A stretch of 64,000 nucleotides of DNA, from the NCBI GenBank assembly GCA_009773805.1, contig WTXA01000002.1, positions 124,001 through 188,000 of the forward strand. Reading direction: 5' to 3'. This document shows, piece after piece, positions 1 through 9,785 of this stretch. The DNA comes from Fusobacteriota bacterium (GTDB lineage Bacteria; Bacillota; TC1). A model generated the notes under the pieces. That model was not told where the DNA came from. It made no database searches and saw nothing but the letters and a program-made list of their open reading frames with translations. A program made the position numbers and the translations under genes. Numbering within the stretch: the stretch's first letter is position 1; each line of letters starts with the position of its first letter.

Positions 1-26
1 CACAGCCCCAAGTGAAAGGAACAACC

Positions 27-2081
27 ATGAACCGATTCATAAAGGCAAGAAACAACTGCATAAAAGAATATAATTTGGAAGTTGACCAATCATTTAATGA
101 ATACTATCTGTTCCATTATGATAATACGGACATTTATGGCCAAAATGACCTAATACAACAACTAAACAAAATCAGAAAACAACTACAAAACCCTTCCACA
201 ACACAAATAGAACTACTCACCTGGCTTGAACAACTAGGACCAAATCCCTATTTGAACCGAGCAATCATAGACCTACTTATCAAAAACAAAAAACACCATC
301 GACTAGAGTCCCTAGATAAAAAAATATTAGAAAAACTACTCCAAAAGGATCAGGATTATATTATCCTATTTCACCTATTGGACTATCTAATCGAAACAAA
401 AACAAAACTCCTCAGTCTCCAACAATTACAAACACTAATACTAATACATCGCTATCATTACAATACTTTGAAACAATTGGTAGAATATATTAACTGCTTT
501 AAGCTAAAACAGCTAGAAAAGCTCCTAGAAGGCCTTTTAAATGAGCCCTACTATGAGAACTTAAAGCTCCTTATAATAGATACCCTAATTTCCTTCCAAG
601 AAACAGAGGATGATTTTACCTCCTTAATCGGTAGATTAAGAATCATAATAGCCAATGAACATAACCCACAAGTCTTTACCGACTATTTTGACTACAGGCT
701 ATCGAATACAACTTTACCAAAGAAAGCAGATTCTCTTACCATAGTCCAAACTATGTTCTATGGTGACCCCTATACAACTGGCTTAGGAAACAGTGGTGGT
801 CTTGGCATACTTTTAAAAAGCATCGGAAACCAATTAGCCAAAAATAAAAATGTAGACAAAATAATTACTCTCACTGTTAGTAAAAAATGGAACTTTGGTT
901 GGAAACTAATTGAAGCAGCAGCTCCCAACCACTATATATATAGAATGCCCTTAAATCTCGACCCTAATAATCCAGCCGATTTTGCCACTAAAGAATTAGT
1001 AATTAAACGGACAATTCTAAAATCAATGAGCTTCCTGGGAATATGTCCTGATATATTTCATATACGTTATCTAGACAATGCCTCCCTAGCAGTTGCAGAA
1101 GCAGCTCAGGAACTAAAGTCCACTTTGATATTTACCATCACCCCCGATCCTCACCGAAATCTAGTCGAAAAAACAGGAGCATTAAAAACCTTTACAACCA
1201 CTGAAGCCTTAACTCTTTCAAACAAAATCTATGTTGGAGATAAACTTCTTTGCCTAACCCAAGGGGTACTAGGAATTGGAGGTGCAAAAATCAAGAACGA
1301 ACTAATGCAATATTTCCCACAATTACGTTTTATACAGGAGCACTTTTTATTCCGTATGATTGGTGAAGGTATCGATACAGAACCCTCATATAGTCCAGTT
1401 GATTTAAAAGAAAGTCTTTGTAATCCAAATCTTTCTCATCAAATTACACAAGAGAACTTACAAAGACCTACTATTTTAAATGTAGGCAGACTTAGCCAAC
1501 TCAAAGGACAAGACCAACTACTAACAGCCTGGGGGAATTCTATACTACACCAAACTTACAACTTAATTTTAATTGGTGGAGATAGTAAAAAACCCACAGA
1601 GGAAGAACAGGACATGTTAGAATTCTTTGATAACTACATGGAAGACCATCCAAATTTAAAAGGCTACTTTGTCCGTTTAGATGCACAATGTAACGAAAAC
1701 ATCCGCTATCTGGAAAAAGCACTCCTAGAAAATAAAGGTAACTTGCCAAATATCTTTGTTTCTTCAAGTAAAAAGGAAGAGTTTGGACTATCAATCCTAG
1801 AGGCTTTATGTGGAGGTTGGTTAGTTTTTGCTCCAATCAAAGGTGGAGTCAGGACATATTTAAAACATGGTATTAATGGATTTTTCATTAATACTAGTAG
1901 TGCCAAAACTATGATACAAGATATTGAAAAGATTATATATGAAAGCGGATTAACTATAGAAGATTTTGAAGAAATCTGTAAAAAAGGACACTCTACAGTA
2001 ATCCATCGCTATTCTATAGAAAGAATTGCTTTAAGTATTCTTGATTTCTACAAAAAAGTGAAGGAGACTAGAACCCTATGA
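27..2081 (+). CDS. Family 4-type glycosyltransferase with long helical N-terminal region
   Basis: The C-terminal half looks like a GT-B retaining glycosyltransferase. It has a glycine-rich acceptor-domain loop (GNSGGLG, about residues 253-260), the nucleotide-sugar domain start GRLSQLKGQDQLL (about 486-498) and an E-x7-E type motif in EEFGLSILEALCGG (about 584-597). The first 230 residues are Leu/Lys/Asn-rich helices resembling helical repeats and may bind a partner or acceptor. The donor is probably a UDP- or GDP-sugar, but the product is unknown. I chose ATG at 27 over GTG at 12 because AAAGGA lies 6 bases upstream. The stop overlaps the next gene by 4 bases (ATGA), so the two glycosyltransferases are translationally coupled. 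The fold and class are well supported; the substrate is not. Confidence 0.75.
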   Translation: MNRFIKARNNCIKEYNLEVDQSFNEYYLFHYDNTDIYGQNDLIQQLNKIRKQLQNPSTTQIELLTWLEQLGPNPYLNRAIIDLLIKNKKHHRLESLDKKILEKLLQKDQDYIILFHLLDYLIETKTKLLSLQQLQTLILIHRYHYNTLKQLVEYINCFKLKQLEKLLEGLLNEPYYENLKLLIIDTLISFQETEDDFTSLIGRLRIIIANEHNPQVFTDYFDYRLSNTTLPKKADSLTIVQTMFYGDPYTTGLGNSGGLGILLKSIGNQLAKNKNVDKIITLTVSKKWNFGWKLIEAAAPNHYIYRMPLNLDPNNPADFATKELVIKRTILKSMSFLGICPDIFHIRYLDNASLAVAEAAQELKSTLIFTITPDPHRNLVEKTGALKTFTTTEALTLSNKIYVGDKLLCLTQGVLGIGGAKIKNELMQYFPQLRFIQEHFLFRMIGEGIDTEPSYSPVDLKESLCNPNLSHQITQENLQRPTILNVGRLSQLKGQDQLLTAWGNSILHQTYNLILIGGDSKKPTEEEQDMLEFFDNYMEDHPNLKGYFVRLDAQCNENIRYLEKALLENKGNLPNIFVSSSKKEEFGLSILEALCGGWLVFAPIKGGVRTYLKHGINGFFINTSSAKTMIQDIEKIIYESGLTIEDFEEICKKGHSTVIHRYSIERIALSILDFYKKVKETRTL

Positions 2082-3391
2082 TAAAACACATCATTATACT
2101 AAGCCCTCCTTTCTATTCACATTTTATGCCTCTTTTGGAATTTTCTATTGGCTTAAAGGCACAAGGACTAAAGGTTACTATGGCCTGTAGTCAAGATTTC
2201 AAAACTATTATTGAAGAAAATGGTTTGTTGTTCAGGGAGATTAATATCAATCGCAATCGTAATACTGGAATAGCTGAAGCGACCAACCAAGAGTCCGCTG
2301 AAAAAATACGTCTAGAAGAGTTTTTCACTGCTACAAGAAAAGGTCCTTTTTCTACTTTAATCACACAGCTTAATCATCGTAGGGCAGATACTTTTGCAGA
2401 TCCTGAAGAACTGCTTGAAGCTATTCAAATTACAAATGAGTTGATAAAACCAGATTGTTGGATTGTTGATCTTTTATCTTATGGTGCTACTTTAAGTTTG
2501 CATTGTTTGGGTCTTCCATATATTACCTTTTGCCCTCCACACCCAGCTAGTATTCCTACTATTGGATTGCCATATAATATTCCTCAGCACTGGCCATTGG
2601 GGCTAGAACCTGCACCAGATCAATTAGAAACCTTAAAAGAGGTTTCTAATTTAACTAGAGAAGCTTTTACTAGTGCCTTCAATAGCTTTATCAATAAGGT
2701 TGGGTCTTCAGCACCCTTAGTGGAGGATGCTTTTAGTCTGGTTTCCAATAGTGTAGTTATATATCTATATCCTGATTTAGAGGGTAGGGAAGATTTAATA
2801 GGTACCCCTAAGAGAGTATATTTGGGAAGTTGTTTTAAGGAAGAGGTGCCTGACAAGGAGTGGAAAGATATTTTAAACTGCGGACGCAGGAAGATTCTGG
2901 TCAGTTTTGGCACATTTTTATCTGAGCGTATTGATGTTTTGAAACAGCTTATTGATGGACTACTTTCTTATGATTCTGATGCTTTGGTAATTGTAGCGGC
3001 AGGTAGGCATAGTTTGGAATTGTCTGATTATAGAGATGATCAGGTTATTGTTCGTGATTTTGTACCCCAGAAGGCAATTATTAGTCAGATGGATTTGGTA
3101 GTACATCATGGTGGTTGTAATAGCTTTACAGAAAGTCTTTATTACAGTAAGCCGATGGTTATTCTCCCCTTCTCAAGTGATCAGTTTAATATAGCCTATG
3201 ATGCTGAAATATTTGGTTTAGGTGTTGTTATTGATCCTAATAACCTTGATCAGGAAAAAATCAGTATTGCTTTAGACAGGGCTTTTAATCATTTAGATCT
3301 GGAGGCCATTAAATATTGGAGTGATGTTCTCAAGTCTCGTGGAGCTAATTATGGAGTGGCAATATTAAAGTCCATTCTTGATGTAGATTAA
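2078..3391 (+). CDS. Family 1 (UGT/MGT-like) glycosyltransferase
   Basis: This 437-residue GT-B protein resembles the macrolide/UDP-glucuronosyl glycosyltransferase family. The N-terminus (IILSPPFYSHFMPLLEF) is the usual strand plus H-x-x-P-x-L start. The C-terminal donor-binding signature HHGGCNSFTESL, followed by KPMVILPFSSDQ, lies near residues 342-370. Such enzymes move a sugar from a nucleotide donor to a lipid or small-molecule acceptor. It starts inside the stop of the preceding glycosyltransferase (ATGA), so both probably act on the same glycoconjugate or glycolipid. The acceptor cannot be told from sequence. Confidence 0.8.
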   Translation: MIKHIIILSPPFYSHFMPLLEFSIGLKAQGLKVTMACSQDFKTIIEENGLLFREININRNRNTGIAEATNQESAEKIRLEEFFTATRKGPFSTLITQLNHRRADTFADPEELLEAIQITNELIKPDCWIVDLLSYGATLSLHCLGLPYITFCPPHPASIPTIGLPYNIPQHWPLGLEPAPDQLETLKEVSNLTREAFTSAFNSFINKVGSSAPLVEDAFSLVSNSVVIYLYPDLEGREDLIGTPKRVYLGSCFKEEVPDKEWKDILNCGRRKILVSFGTFLSERIDVLKQLIDGLLSYDSDALVIVAAGRHSLELSDYRDDQVIVRDFVPQKAIISQMDLVVHHGGCNSFTESLYYSKPMVILPFSSDQFNIAYDAEIFGLGVVIDPNNLDQEKISIALDRAFNHLDLEAIKYWSDVLKSRGANYGVAILKSILDVD

Positions 3392-3409
3392 GAGTAAAAG
3401 ATAAAACTA

Positions 3410-3448
3410 AAAAGCCTATAACAAGTCTTAACTTGATATAGGCTTTTC
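3410..3448. terminator. Bidirectional intrinsic terminator between converging genes
   Basis: The arms AAAGCCTATA and TATAGGCTTTT form a hairpin flanked by A and T tracts, between the converging glycosyltransferase operon (plus) and the GGDEF/HD-GYP gene (minus). Confidence 0.75.
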
Positions 3449-3471
3449 TAATTATATTTTAAATATGAATT

Positions 3472-6003
3472 TTAAACTGCTTTAAGTTTTTCTTTATTGA
3501 TAATATCCTTGTAATTACGCATTATCATTTCTGAGAAAACATGTACCAACATAGGATCGAACTGTTTACCAGATTCTTCATCTATTATTCTAAGAGCATC
3601 TTTTATAGACATTTCCGGCTTATAGCAACGTACTGATATCATAGCATCAAAGGAATCGGCAATACATAGAATCCTAGCAGTCAATGGAATATCCTCTCCC
3701 GCTATTCTTCTTGGATAACCTTTTCCATCATATCTTTCATGATGTCCTAAAACTGCAGGAATAACATAATCTAGAGAAGGTAAGTGTCTAATAATATTAA
3801 TAGAAGCCTCCACATGACCTTTCATGATTTCAAATTCTTCATTATTTAATCGTCCAGTTTTGTTTAAAACACTTTCAGCTATGCTGATTTTTCCTATATC
3901 GTGTAACAAGGCAGCTTGTCTAATATGCTCAACTGTTACTTGATTTAATTTTAATTCTTTTGCTAAATCAACAGCATACTTAGCTACATTATCAGAATGA
4001 TTAAAAGTATAATGATCCTTTGCATCAATGGCAGCCATCAATGACAAAACAGTAGATTTATAGTCATCATAAACTTGGGAGTAATCTACTTCCTCTTCAT
4101 GCTTATCAGAAGTGATATATGTGTCAAAAACACGTATAGCATTTTTACCTTTACGTTTAACTTGGAAGACCGCTTGGTCTGCATTATCAATAAGTTCTCT
4201 TACAGTTTTTGCTCCATAAGGTGCAACACTGATTCCAATACTAACAGTTACTCTCTTAAGCAGATCTCCTGTCTGGCTTGTGGTTATCTCACCGATTTGA
4301 TCTCTTATTGACTCTGCCAATCTTTTAGCATTATATACATCATAATTAGGTAAAAGTATAGAAAACTCTTTTCCACTATATCTAGCAATATAGCCTTGCT
4401 CCCCTATACTTGCTTTAATAGTTTCAGCAATTCTTCTAAGAGTCTCATCAGCTTGCTTCACACCATATAGTTGATTATATAGCTTAAAATCATCTAGGTT
4501 AACAGTAATTAAAGCCAAGGAACTTTTACTATATTTTTCAAAAACTTCTGCAACTATTTCAAAGAAATACTTTCTATTTAAAACACCAGTTAAATCATCA
4601 GTCCTGGCTTCTAGGTAGGCCTTTTCATAAGTATGAGCATTGTTAAGAGCAATAGATGCTACAGAACAAATGGATTCAATAATATTCAAATCTGTTTGTT
4701 TTAGTTTAGTTTTTCTTCCAAAGTCAGAAAATAGAACAATACCAATCAACTTGCCATTTTCTTTTAAGCCAATACAATACTTAGCCTCTAAACGGCTGAG
4801 TTGATATTTTTCTTCTTCCCAAAGGCTTTTATAGGCTACTGTATGTTCAAATTCATCTAAAAATAGAATCTGATCATTTTCTCTTAACCAACTTATAATT
4901 GGATTATCTTTCCTTAGGACATATGAAAGATCCGCTAAAGATTGATCACTATATCGGAGTTTAAAATCTTCAGAATTAAAGTCGTTTAAGCCTATAACTA
5001 GTTTCTTAATTCCACTGGCTTGTCTTATAGCTTCTACGGTCTTATGCAAAATATCATTTAGTTTTAAGGTTTTAGAAACTTCTGTAGAAAAAGTCTTAAC
5101 TATATCGTTTATTTCTTCGTCTTCTTTAATAAAAATATTAGCTATAACTTTTTTCCATATATAGAAAAGCAATGAAACAACTAAAGCAAAACTTAAAAGA
5201 TAAATTGGTAATTGAAAACTTTGTGCTCCAACAACCTTGTAAACTATATATGTGTCTAAAAATGGTGCTATTTTATAAAATACCGGAAAACCTAATAGAA
5301 CACAGAACAAATAACCAATGCTCTCTGTTGCCATAAATTTAAGTTTAAATATATGTCTTCTAATTAATGCATATAGTAGAAGAGCGGCATTTAATACACC
5401 TGCTACTATATCAATAGGGAAACCAGAAAATATTGGTAACATCAAAGCTAAATTCCCAATAAAAAGTGCTAAGATACCTAAAATAATTGGTGCAACTCGT
5501 TTTTTTAGTCTTGTATTTTTTCTGTAAGCTTTAACAAGCAGCCATATCATGTGGCTGATAATAGTTCCTGATATTAAGAATAAAATGGCAACTCCTAAGG
5601 TTATATCATCATAAATAAATTTAGTTATTCCGTTTTCAGTAACTAAGGATGGCCATTTTAGTAATATGCCATTAGGGATATTAATTATAAAGGAACCCAC
5701 AAGTAGGAATAAATATAATCTTGAAATACCTTTAACTTTCTCACCTGTAAAAGCAGCTATGAAATTAAAATAACTATATGCTACTAGTAAAATTCCTCCT
5801 AAGGAAACATGGTACCAAAAGACATAACTTGGCCAAAATAGAAGGCGCATTAAAAAGGAGCCCCCTGTCCACATGATCATGGAGACTAAAATCAATAGAA
5901 ATGATTTAACTATTTTGTTTCTCTCAGCATTTATAAAAACCATGAGGAGAAACACATAACATAGCATAGCTAAACTAGATATATAGCCAAAGATGCCGTC
6001 CAT
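3472..6003 (-). CDS. Membrane sensor with GAF, degenerate GGDEF and HD-GYP domains
   Basis: This 843-residue protein begins with about eight hydrophobic segments (residues 1-290, similar to the 7TM histidine-kinase sensor module). A GAF-like region (about 310-460), a GGDEF domain (about 475-640) and an HD-GYP phosphodiesterase domain (about 655-830) follow. HD-GYP hallmarks are intact: LLHDIGKI near 698 and HHERYDGKGYP near 751. The GGDEF signature reads SGKEF near 544, with lysine at the metal-binding acidic position, so cyclase activity is doubtful and the domain may be regulatory. Expected net activity is c-di-GMP breakdown at the membrane. AGGAGG precedes the ATG. Only 5 bases separate it from the upstream GH3-family gene, so it is the last gene of a three-gene operon ending at a terminator. 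Confidence 0.88.
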   Translation of the reverse strand: MDGIFGYISSLAMLCYVFLLMVFINAERNKIVKSFLLILVSMIMWTGGSFLMRLLFWPSYVFWYHVSLGGILLVAYSYFNFIAAFTGEKVKGISRLYLFLLVGSFIINIPNGILLKWPSLVTENGITKFIYDDITLGVAILFLISGTIISHMIWLLVKAYRKNTRLKKRVAPIILGILALFIGNLALMLPIFSGFPIDIVAGVLNAALLLYALIRRHIFKLKFMATESIGYLFCVLLGFPVFYKIAPFLDTYIVYKVVGAQSFQLPIYLLSFALVVSLLFYIWKKVIANIFIKEDEEINDIVKTFSTEVSKTLKLNDILHKTVEAIRQASGIKKLVIGLNDFNSEDFKLRYSDQSLADLSYVLRKDNPIISWLRENDQILFLDEFEHTVAYKSLWEEEKYQLSRLEAKYCIGLKENGKLIGIVLFSDFGRKTKLKQTDLNIIESICSVASIALNNAHTYEKAYLEARTDDLTGVLNRKYFFEIVAEVFEKYSKSSLALITVNLDDFKLYNQLYGVKQADETLRRIAETIKASIGEQGYIARYSGKEFSILLPNYDVYNAKRLAESIRDQIGEITTSQTGDLLKRVTVSIGISVAPYGAKTVRELIDNADQAVFQVKRKGKNAIRVFDTYITSDKHEEEVDYSQVYDDYKSTVLSLMAAIDAKDHYTFNHSDNVAKYAVDLAKELKLNQVTVEHIRQAALLHDIGKISIAESVLNKTGRLNNEEFEIMKGHVEASINIIRHLPSLDYVIPAVLGHHERYDGKGYPRRIAGEDIPLTARILCIADSFDAMISVRCYKPEMSIKDALRIIDEESGKQFDPMLVHVFSEMIMRNYKDIINKEKLKAV

Positions 6004-6008
6004 TAAGG

Positions 6009-7628
6009 TTACCTCCTGTTTATTACCTGCATGGTCTGGAGATCTAGTAAATCTCTCAAATCAGATGAAGGTGGGGTTATTCTAGAAATTGGTCTATCCT
6101 TTATTTTCTTAAAGGCCTCAAAGGTACCACATTTTAATATGGTCACTACAAGGGGATCCATTCCTAGTATTCTTTTTAGATCTTTATAATCTTGATCAAT
6201 GTATTTGAAATACGTTGATAAAATATCCTTAATAATTTCCTTGCTTACTGCATTTTCAGTGAATTTATTTTTATCTAATTCAATGTATAGATGCATAAAA
6301 GGTTTATTGTTTTCATTAAATTCCTTTAGTGCTGTCCATCCTGTTACTGGTAGTTTTGATAACTCAATCGCGTCCTTGATGCCATTTTCAGAAATCCTGG
6401 TAAATCCAGCTATATCAATAATGGTTGGGACTCTATCAATATATTCAAATCTTGGAATCTTTGTGTTGTCTTCTTGATTTGTTAAACCAGCACATCTATA
6501 GACATCCCCTACCCTGTACCTTGCAAAGGCACCGCCCTTAATGACTGTTAAAACAATTTCATATTTTTCTCCAGGTATAACTTCGTCCATCAGGTAAGTT
6601 TTCGGTCTATAGTTAGAGTCATTTTTAAGCTTTAGCATATCTTCTTCATGGAGAAATTCATAGAAACATGCATTTGGAAAAAAGTACATGCCATTTCTTG
6701 TCCAGGTTTCTGTCCCGATAATTGAGGGTTCAGTTCCTGCAAATAGTTCCATTGGTCGAATGCCCCATAGTTTTTCTAAGTCGTCTTTATAGCAGCGATT
6801 ATCTGTTCCTGCCACCATAAAGCCTTTTAATTTAAATAGATCCTTTGGCATAAGTTGTCTATTTTCTTTCTTCATTGCTCTTTTTGCCTTTAGAATACGA
6901 AATATCATTTTCGGATGGCATTTTAATAGTGATTTTAATCCCCCACCACTTCCATTGGACATTTGCGCTAGACTTTGGCTCACTGCATAGGCAACACTAC
7001 CTAGTCCAAAGAAGTAGTCTACTCCGTTTTTCATAGCTAGTTGAAAACCAAGTTTATTACGTTCTGAAAAGGTCATTTGTTCTGCATCTTTAACCTTTGG
7101 TAGAAATTGGATTTCAATTTCTTCTGATAGTGCCAAAGGAAATAGTCCTGTTGCATATGGTAATGGCGCTAGGCCATATAGGAACTTGTCTGTATTTTCT
7201 ACGTCAAATTTGCCTTTTTCTGAACTAGTGGACAGAATAAGGCAGGCTGTTACATTTTGGCGATAAACATCTAGCATACTTCTAGTATATGGGGCTACTT
7301 TTATAGGGTGTTTTCCACCTTCCCAGGTTGTTTGTATCCATATGATTGGGTTGCCTGGAAGTAGTTCTCCTCTTTTTTGTAGTAGCACGTCTGCATAGTC
7401 ATCATAAGTTGTAAGTGGCACCATGTTTCTGAAGTCATCGATTGTTTTTGGTTTTTTAGACTTTAGTATACCTTTACCAAGTGGACTTTTGCACCATAAG
7501 TCAATCTGCTCTTCCATTAAGCGGTTTTGAATCTCCATGTAGGATTCCATGCTTAAGTCAAGAAAGCCACAATATGACTGCCATATTTTATCAAATTGTC
7601 TTTCTTCTAGCATTTGGTTTAAATTCAT
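6009..7628 (-). CDS. GH3 family acyl-adenylate-forming protein
   Basis: This 539-residue protein matches the GH3 (auxin-responsive promoter) family, adenylate-forming enzymes that in plants join amino acids to jasmonate or indoleacetate. Visible family elements are the N-terminal helix with YMEIQNRL, the PLTTYDDY region, the FAGTEPSIIGTETW segment at the usual ATP/acyl site, the GGAFARYRVGDVYRC segment that precedes the C-terminal lid, and FEYIDRVPTIIDIAGFTRISE. Bacterial members are poorly characterised. It lies 9 bases downstream of a membrane methyltransferase and 5 bases upstream of a c-di-GMP-type regulator gene, all co-transcribed. An acid substrate activated here could be modified by the methyltransferase, but that is inference. 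Confidence 0.8.
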   Translation of the reverse strand: MNLNQMLEERQFDKIWQSYCGFLDLSMESYMEIQNRLMEEQIDLWCKSPLGKGILKSKKPKTIDDFRNMVPLTTYDDYADVLLQKRGELLPGNPIIWIQTTWEGGKHPIKVAPYTRSMLDVYRQNVTACLILSTSSEKGKFDVENTDKFLYGLAPLPYATGLFPLALSEEIEIQFLPKVKDAEQMTFSERNKLGFQLAMKNGVDYFFGLGSVAYAVSQSLAQMSNGSGGGLKSLLKCHPKMIFRILKAKRAMKKENRQLMPKDLFKLKGFMVAGTDNRCYKDDLEKLWGIRPMELFAGTEPSIIGTETWTRNGMYFFPNACFYEFLHEEDMLKLKNDSNYRPKTYLMDEVIPGEKYEIVLTVIKGGAFARYRVGDVYRCAGLTNQEDNTKIPRFEYIDRVPTIIDIAGFTRISENGIKDAIELSKLPVTGWTALKEFNENNKPFMHLYIELDKNKFTENAVSKEIIKDILSTYFKYIDQDYKDLKRILGMDPLVVTILKCGTFEAFKKIKDRPISRITPPSSDLRDLLDLQTMQVINRR

Positions 7629-7637
7629 AATTACCCC

Positions 7638-8186
7638 TTATATTATATCTATTGATGATTTAATGCTTTTTAATGTTGGTATTAAAAATGGTGTAGTTTG
7701 ACGATACTTTTGGTAATCATCAAAGGCCCTTGGAAATGTCCATAGGTCCTGAAATATTATATAGCTTAAATTTAGTAGGCTCCATATTATGTATGTACTA
7801 ATATTTGTAATAGTTGGTTGTAGTATTGCAAGTCCTATGTAGAATATTATGTAGAAGATGACACCTGGGTGTCTGGACATTGCGTATACTCCTTTTTTAT
7901 AGACTGTTCTTTTTTCACCTTGTTTAACGTAAGTTTCCTTAAAAGGTAGAGCGAAAAACAGTGAGTATATTAGGAAGGTTATTCCAAATATAGTGATTGC
8001 TATTCCCCATGCTGATATCTTTAAGTATTCAAGGTTGTCGTAAATTATTCCTATGGTTGCACCTATTTGTAGTATAAGTCCAAGGATAAATGCTCCCTTA
8101 ATTATCTTATTATTTTTTTTGATTTCGTTAATATCATATATATAGAAGAGTATATAGCTTATGGTGCCGATTATTGTATAATTCAT
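7638..8186 (-). CDS. Isoprenylcysteine carboxyl methyltransferase-like integral membrane protein
   Basis: A protein of about 182 residues with five or so hydrophobic helices and the ICMT/phospholipid-methyltransferase signature: SRHPGVIFYII in the SAM-binding region, then a C-terminal FPRAFDDYQKYRQTTPFLIPT segment like the F-x3-Y-x2-Y-x2-T of the family. I chose ATG at 8186, five codons inside the longest frame, because GGGGAG lies 7 bases upstream and the outer ATG has no ribosome binding site. It leads the operon with the GH3 and GGDEF/HD-GYP genes. A TATAAT box sits at 8219-8224. In this family the methyl acceptor may be a carboxylate, lipid or other membrane molecule; here it is unknown. 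Confidence 0.75.
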   Translation of the reverse strand: MNYTIIGTISYILFYIYDINEIKKNNKIIKGAFILGLILQIGATIGIIYDNLEYLKISAWGIAITIFGITFLIYSLFFALPFKETYVKQGEKRTVYKKGVYAMSRHPGVIFYIIFYIGLAILQPTITNISTYIIWSLLNLSYIIFQDLWTFPRAFDDYQKYRQTTPFLIPTLKSIKSSIDII

Positions 8187-8370
8187 TACAAAACTCCCCA
8201 TTTATATGATTACTGTTTATTATACCTTATTTCTATTAAACAGAATACAATTTTTTACATATAAGTAAATTTTATGTTAATTCATTTTTTTATAACTGTC
8301 AAGTTTTTTGCCCTGCAAACACTCTATTTGTATATGTTTGCAGATTTCTTTATTTAAAAGTTTATAATCA

Positions 8371-9639
8371 TTATAAAATCGTCTTGAATGATATATCATC
8401 ATTACTAGGCGCTCCACCATATTTCCCTAGTTTGTAATAGTGTTCTTTGTTCTCTCTTAGGTTAGTACCTTTAAGATCTCTTATTTGTGTATTGCCTAGT
8501 TTTTGATTTCTAATGATAATTTGTTTTTCTTCATTATCTAAGAAATTGTAGTTTAATATATTTAAGTTATGAGTAGTGATGAAGAATTGGTTTTCACTAA
8601 ATTCTCTTTTTAGTAAACTTAGGCTTTTTTCTACTAAGTTGTCATGAAAGTAGGCGTTGAATTCATCAAATATTGATAGATAGCCATTTTTCGCTTTATT
8701 AATTGAATTAAAGAAGGCTATAAATTTTTTTGTTCCATTTGATTCATGACTAAAAGGAATTTCTAGTTCTTCTCCATCTATTAGTTTCTTATGGTATAGC
8801 TCTATTATGGTGTTTCTTTCATCTGGCATGGTTTTTTTTACAACAGTCCCTCTACTGAAATCATCTAATTCTTGGATAAAGTAACTAAATCTTTCTGCAT
8901 TGTTTAAATATTTTCCTTCTTGTTCACTAATACCACTCAGTTTATTGAAAAATATTGCTTTAGTAGCTAAATTATCCTTGTCTGTTTTATCTTTATATTC
9001 TCCTTCGATGAAGATGTTTTTTAGTAATCCTTCTATTATATTTAGGACTGGTTCTTCTTCTTGGCTTTTTTCTTCATTTATGGTGCTGTATTCGTTTAGT
9101 TCATTATTGCTAAATCTAAATGAACTAATGAAGCTTATGTTGTTGTTTTTGGTTATTGATTTTTCGATTATGTTATTGTATTTTTTGTTCTTAAATAGTT
9201 TGATTTCTAACTGGCTTCCTTCTTTTAGGAATAGTTCTCTTGGTTTTCCTCTACTGTTTTCAAAGTATTTTAGGTATTCTTTTATGATGTAGTCATTTTC
9301 TTTTATGGATATGTAGTATTCGAAGTTTTTTCCTTGGTATTTTCCTTTGATGGTTACTTCTATTGGTTCGTTACTATTTAGTGTTGCGTATTTTTCGTAT
9401 AGGTTTTGGTTTTGTTCTTCTTGGTTGTATGGGTATTCATTGTATGTGGTTTTTTTCTGGTAGTTTATGGTTGCTTTAGCAAACACTTCATTTATGAATT
9501 TAAATACTTTTAATATATTTGTTTTTCCGGAACCATTTTCACCAAATATTATGTTTATGTTTGGTGCTGGTTTATATTCTAAATTTCTAAATGATAAAAA
9601 GTTTTTTAGTATCATTTCATTAATTATCATTTGCATCAT
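8371..9639 (-). CDS. AAA15/OLD-like ATP-binding protein
   Basis: This 422-residue ATPase of the SMC/OLD type has an N-terminal FLSFRNLEYKP strand and Walker A GENGSGKT (about residues 33-41). Near the C-terminus there is a Walker B-like FDEFNAYF, followed by FITTHNLNIL (H-loop/switch). No TOPRIM nuclease domain is present, which fits the AAA15-type proteins often found alone or with a small effector in abortive infection loci. No partner gene is adjacent. Start: AAGGA lies 5 bases before the first of three closely spaced ATGs (9639, 9636, 9630). The role could be defence or DNA maintenance; only the ATPase class is certain. Confidence 0.7.
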   Translation of the reverse strand: MMQMIINEMILKNFLSFRNLEYKPAPNINIIFGENGSGKTNILKVFKFINEVFAKATINYQKKTTYNEYPYNQEEQNQNLYEKYATLNSNEPIEVTIKGKYQGKNFEYYISIKENDYIIKEYLKYFENSRGKPRELFLKEGSQLEIKLFKNKKYNNIIEKSITKNNNISFISSFRFSNNELNEYSTINEEKSQEEEPVLNIIEGLLKNIFIEGEYKDKTDKDNLATKAIFFNKLSGISEQEGKYLNNAERFSYFIQELDDFSRGTVVKKTMPDERNTIIELYHKKLIDGEELEIPFSHESNGTKKFIAFFNSINKAKNGYLSIFDEFNAYFHDNLVEKSLSLLKREFSENQFFITTHNLNILNYNFLDNEEKQIIIRNQKLGNTQIRDLKGTNLRENKEHYYKLGKYGGAPSNDDISFKTIL

Positions 9640-9740
9640 CGGTTTCCTTATTTGGCTCGCTTTTACTCAATTATATGGCTATTATATATATTAATCAAGC
9701 ATTTCGTGAAATATTTCATGTTTTTGGCGAATTAAACGAA

Positions 9741-9770
9741 AAATGCGCTACTTTATGTGTAGCGCACTTA
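9741..9770 (-). terminator. Intrinsic terminator after the amidohydrolase operon
   Basis: A nine-base-pair stem (ATGCGCTAC with GTAGCGCAC) is followed on the minus strand by TTTTTCGTTT. It lies 16 bases past the end of the N-formylglutamate amidohydrolase gene. Confidence 0.75.
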
Positions 9771-9785
9771 AATTATCAACTCTAT

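Noticed and set aside
8313-8343. Hairpin CTGCAAAC with GTTTGCAG between the AAA ATPase and the ICMT-like gene
   Set aside because: No T tract follows it on the minus strand (GGCAAAAAAC), so it is not a convincing intrinsic terminator.
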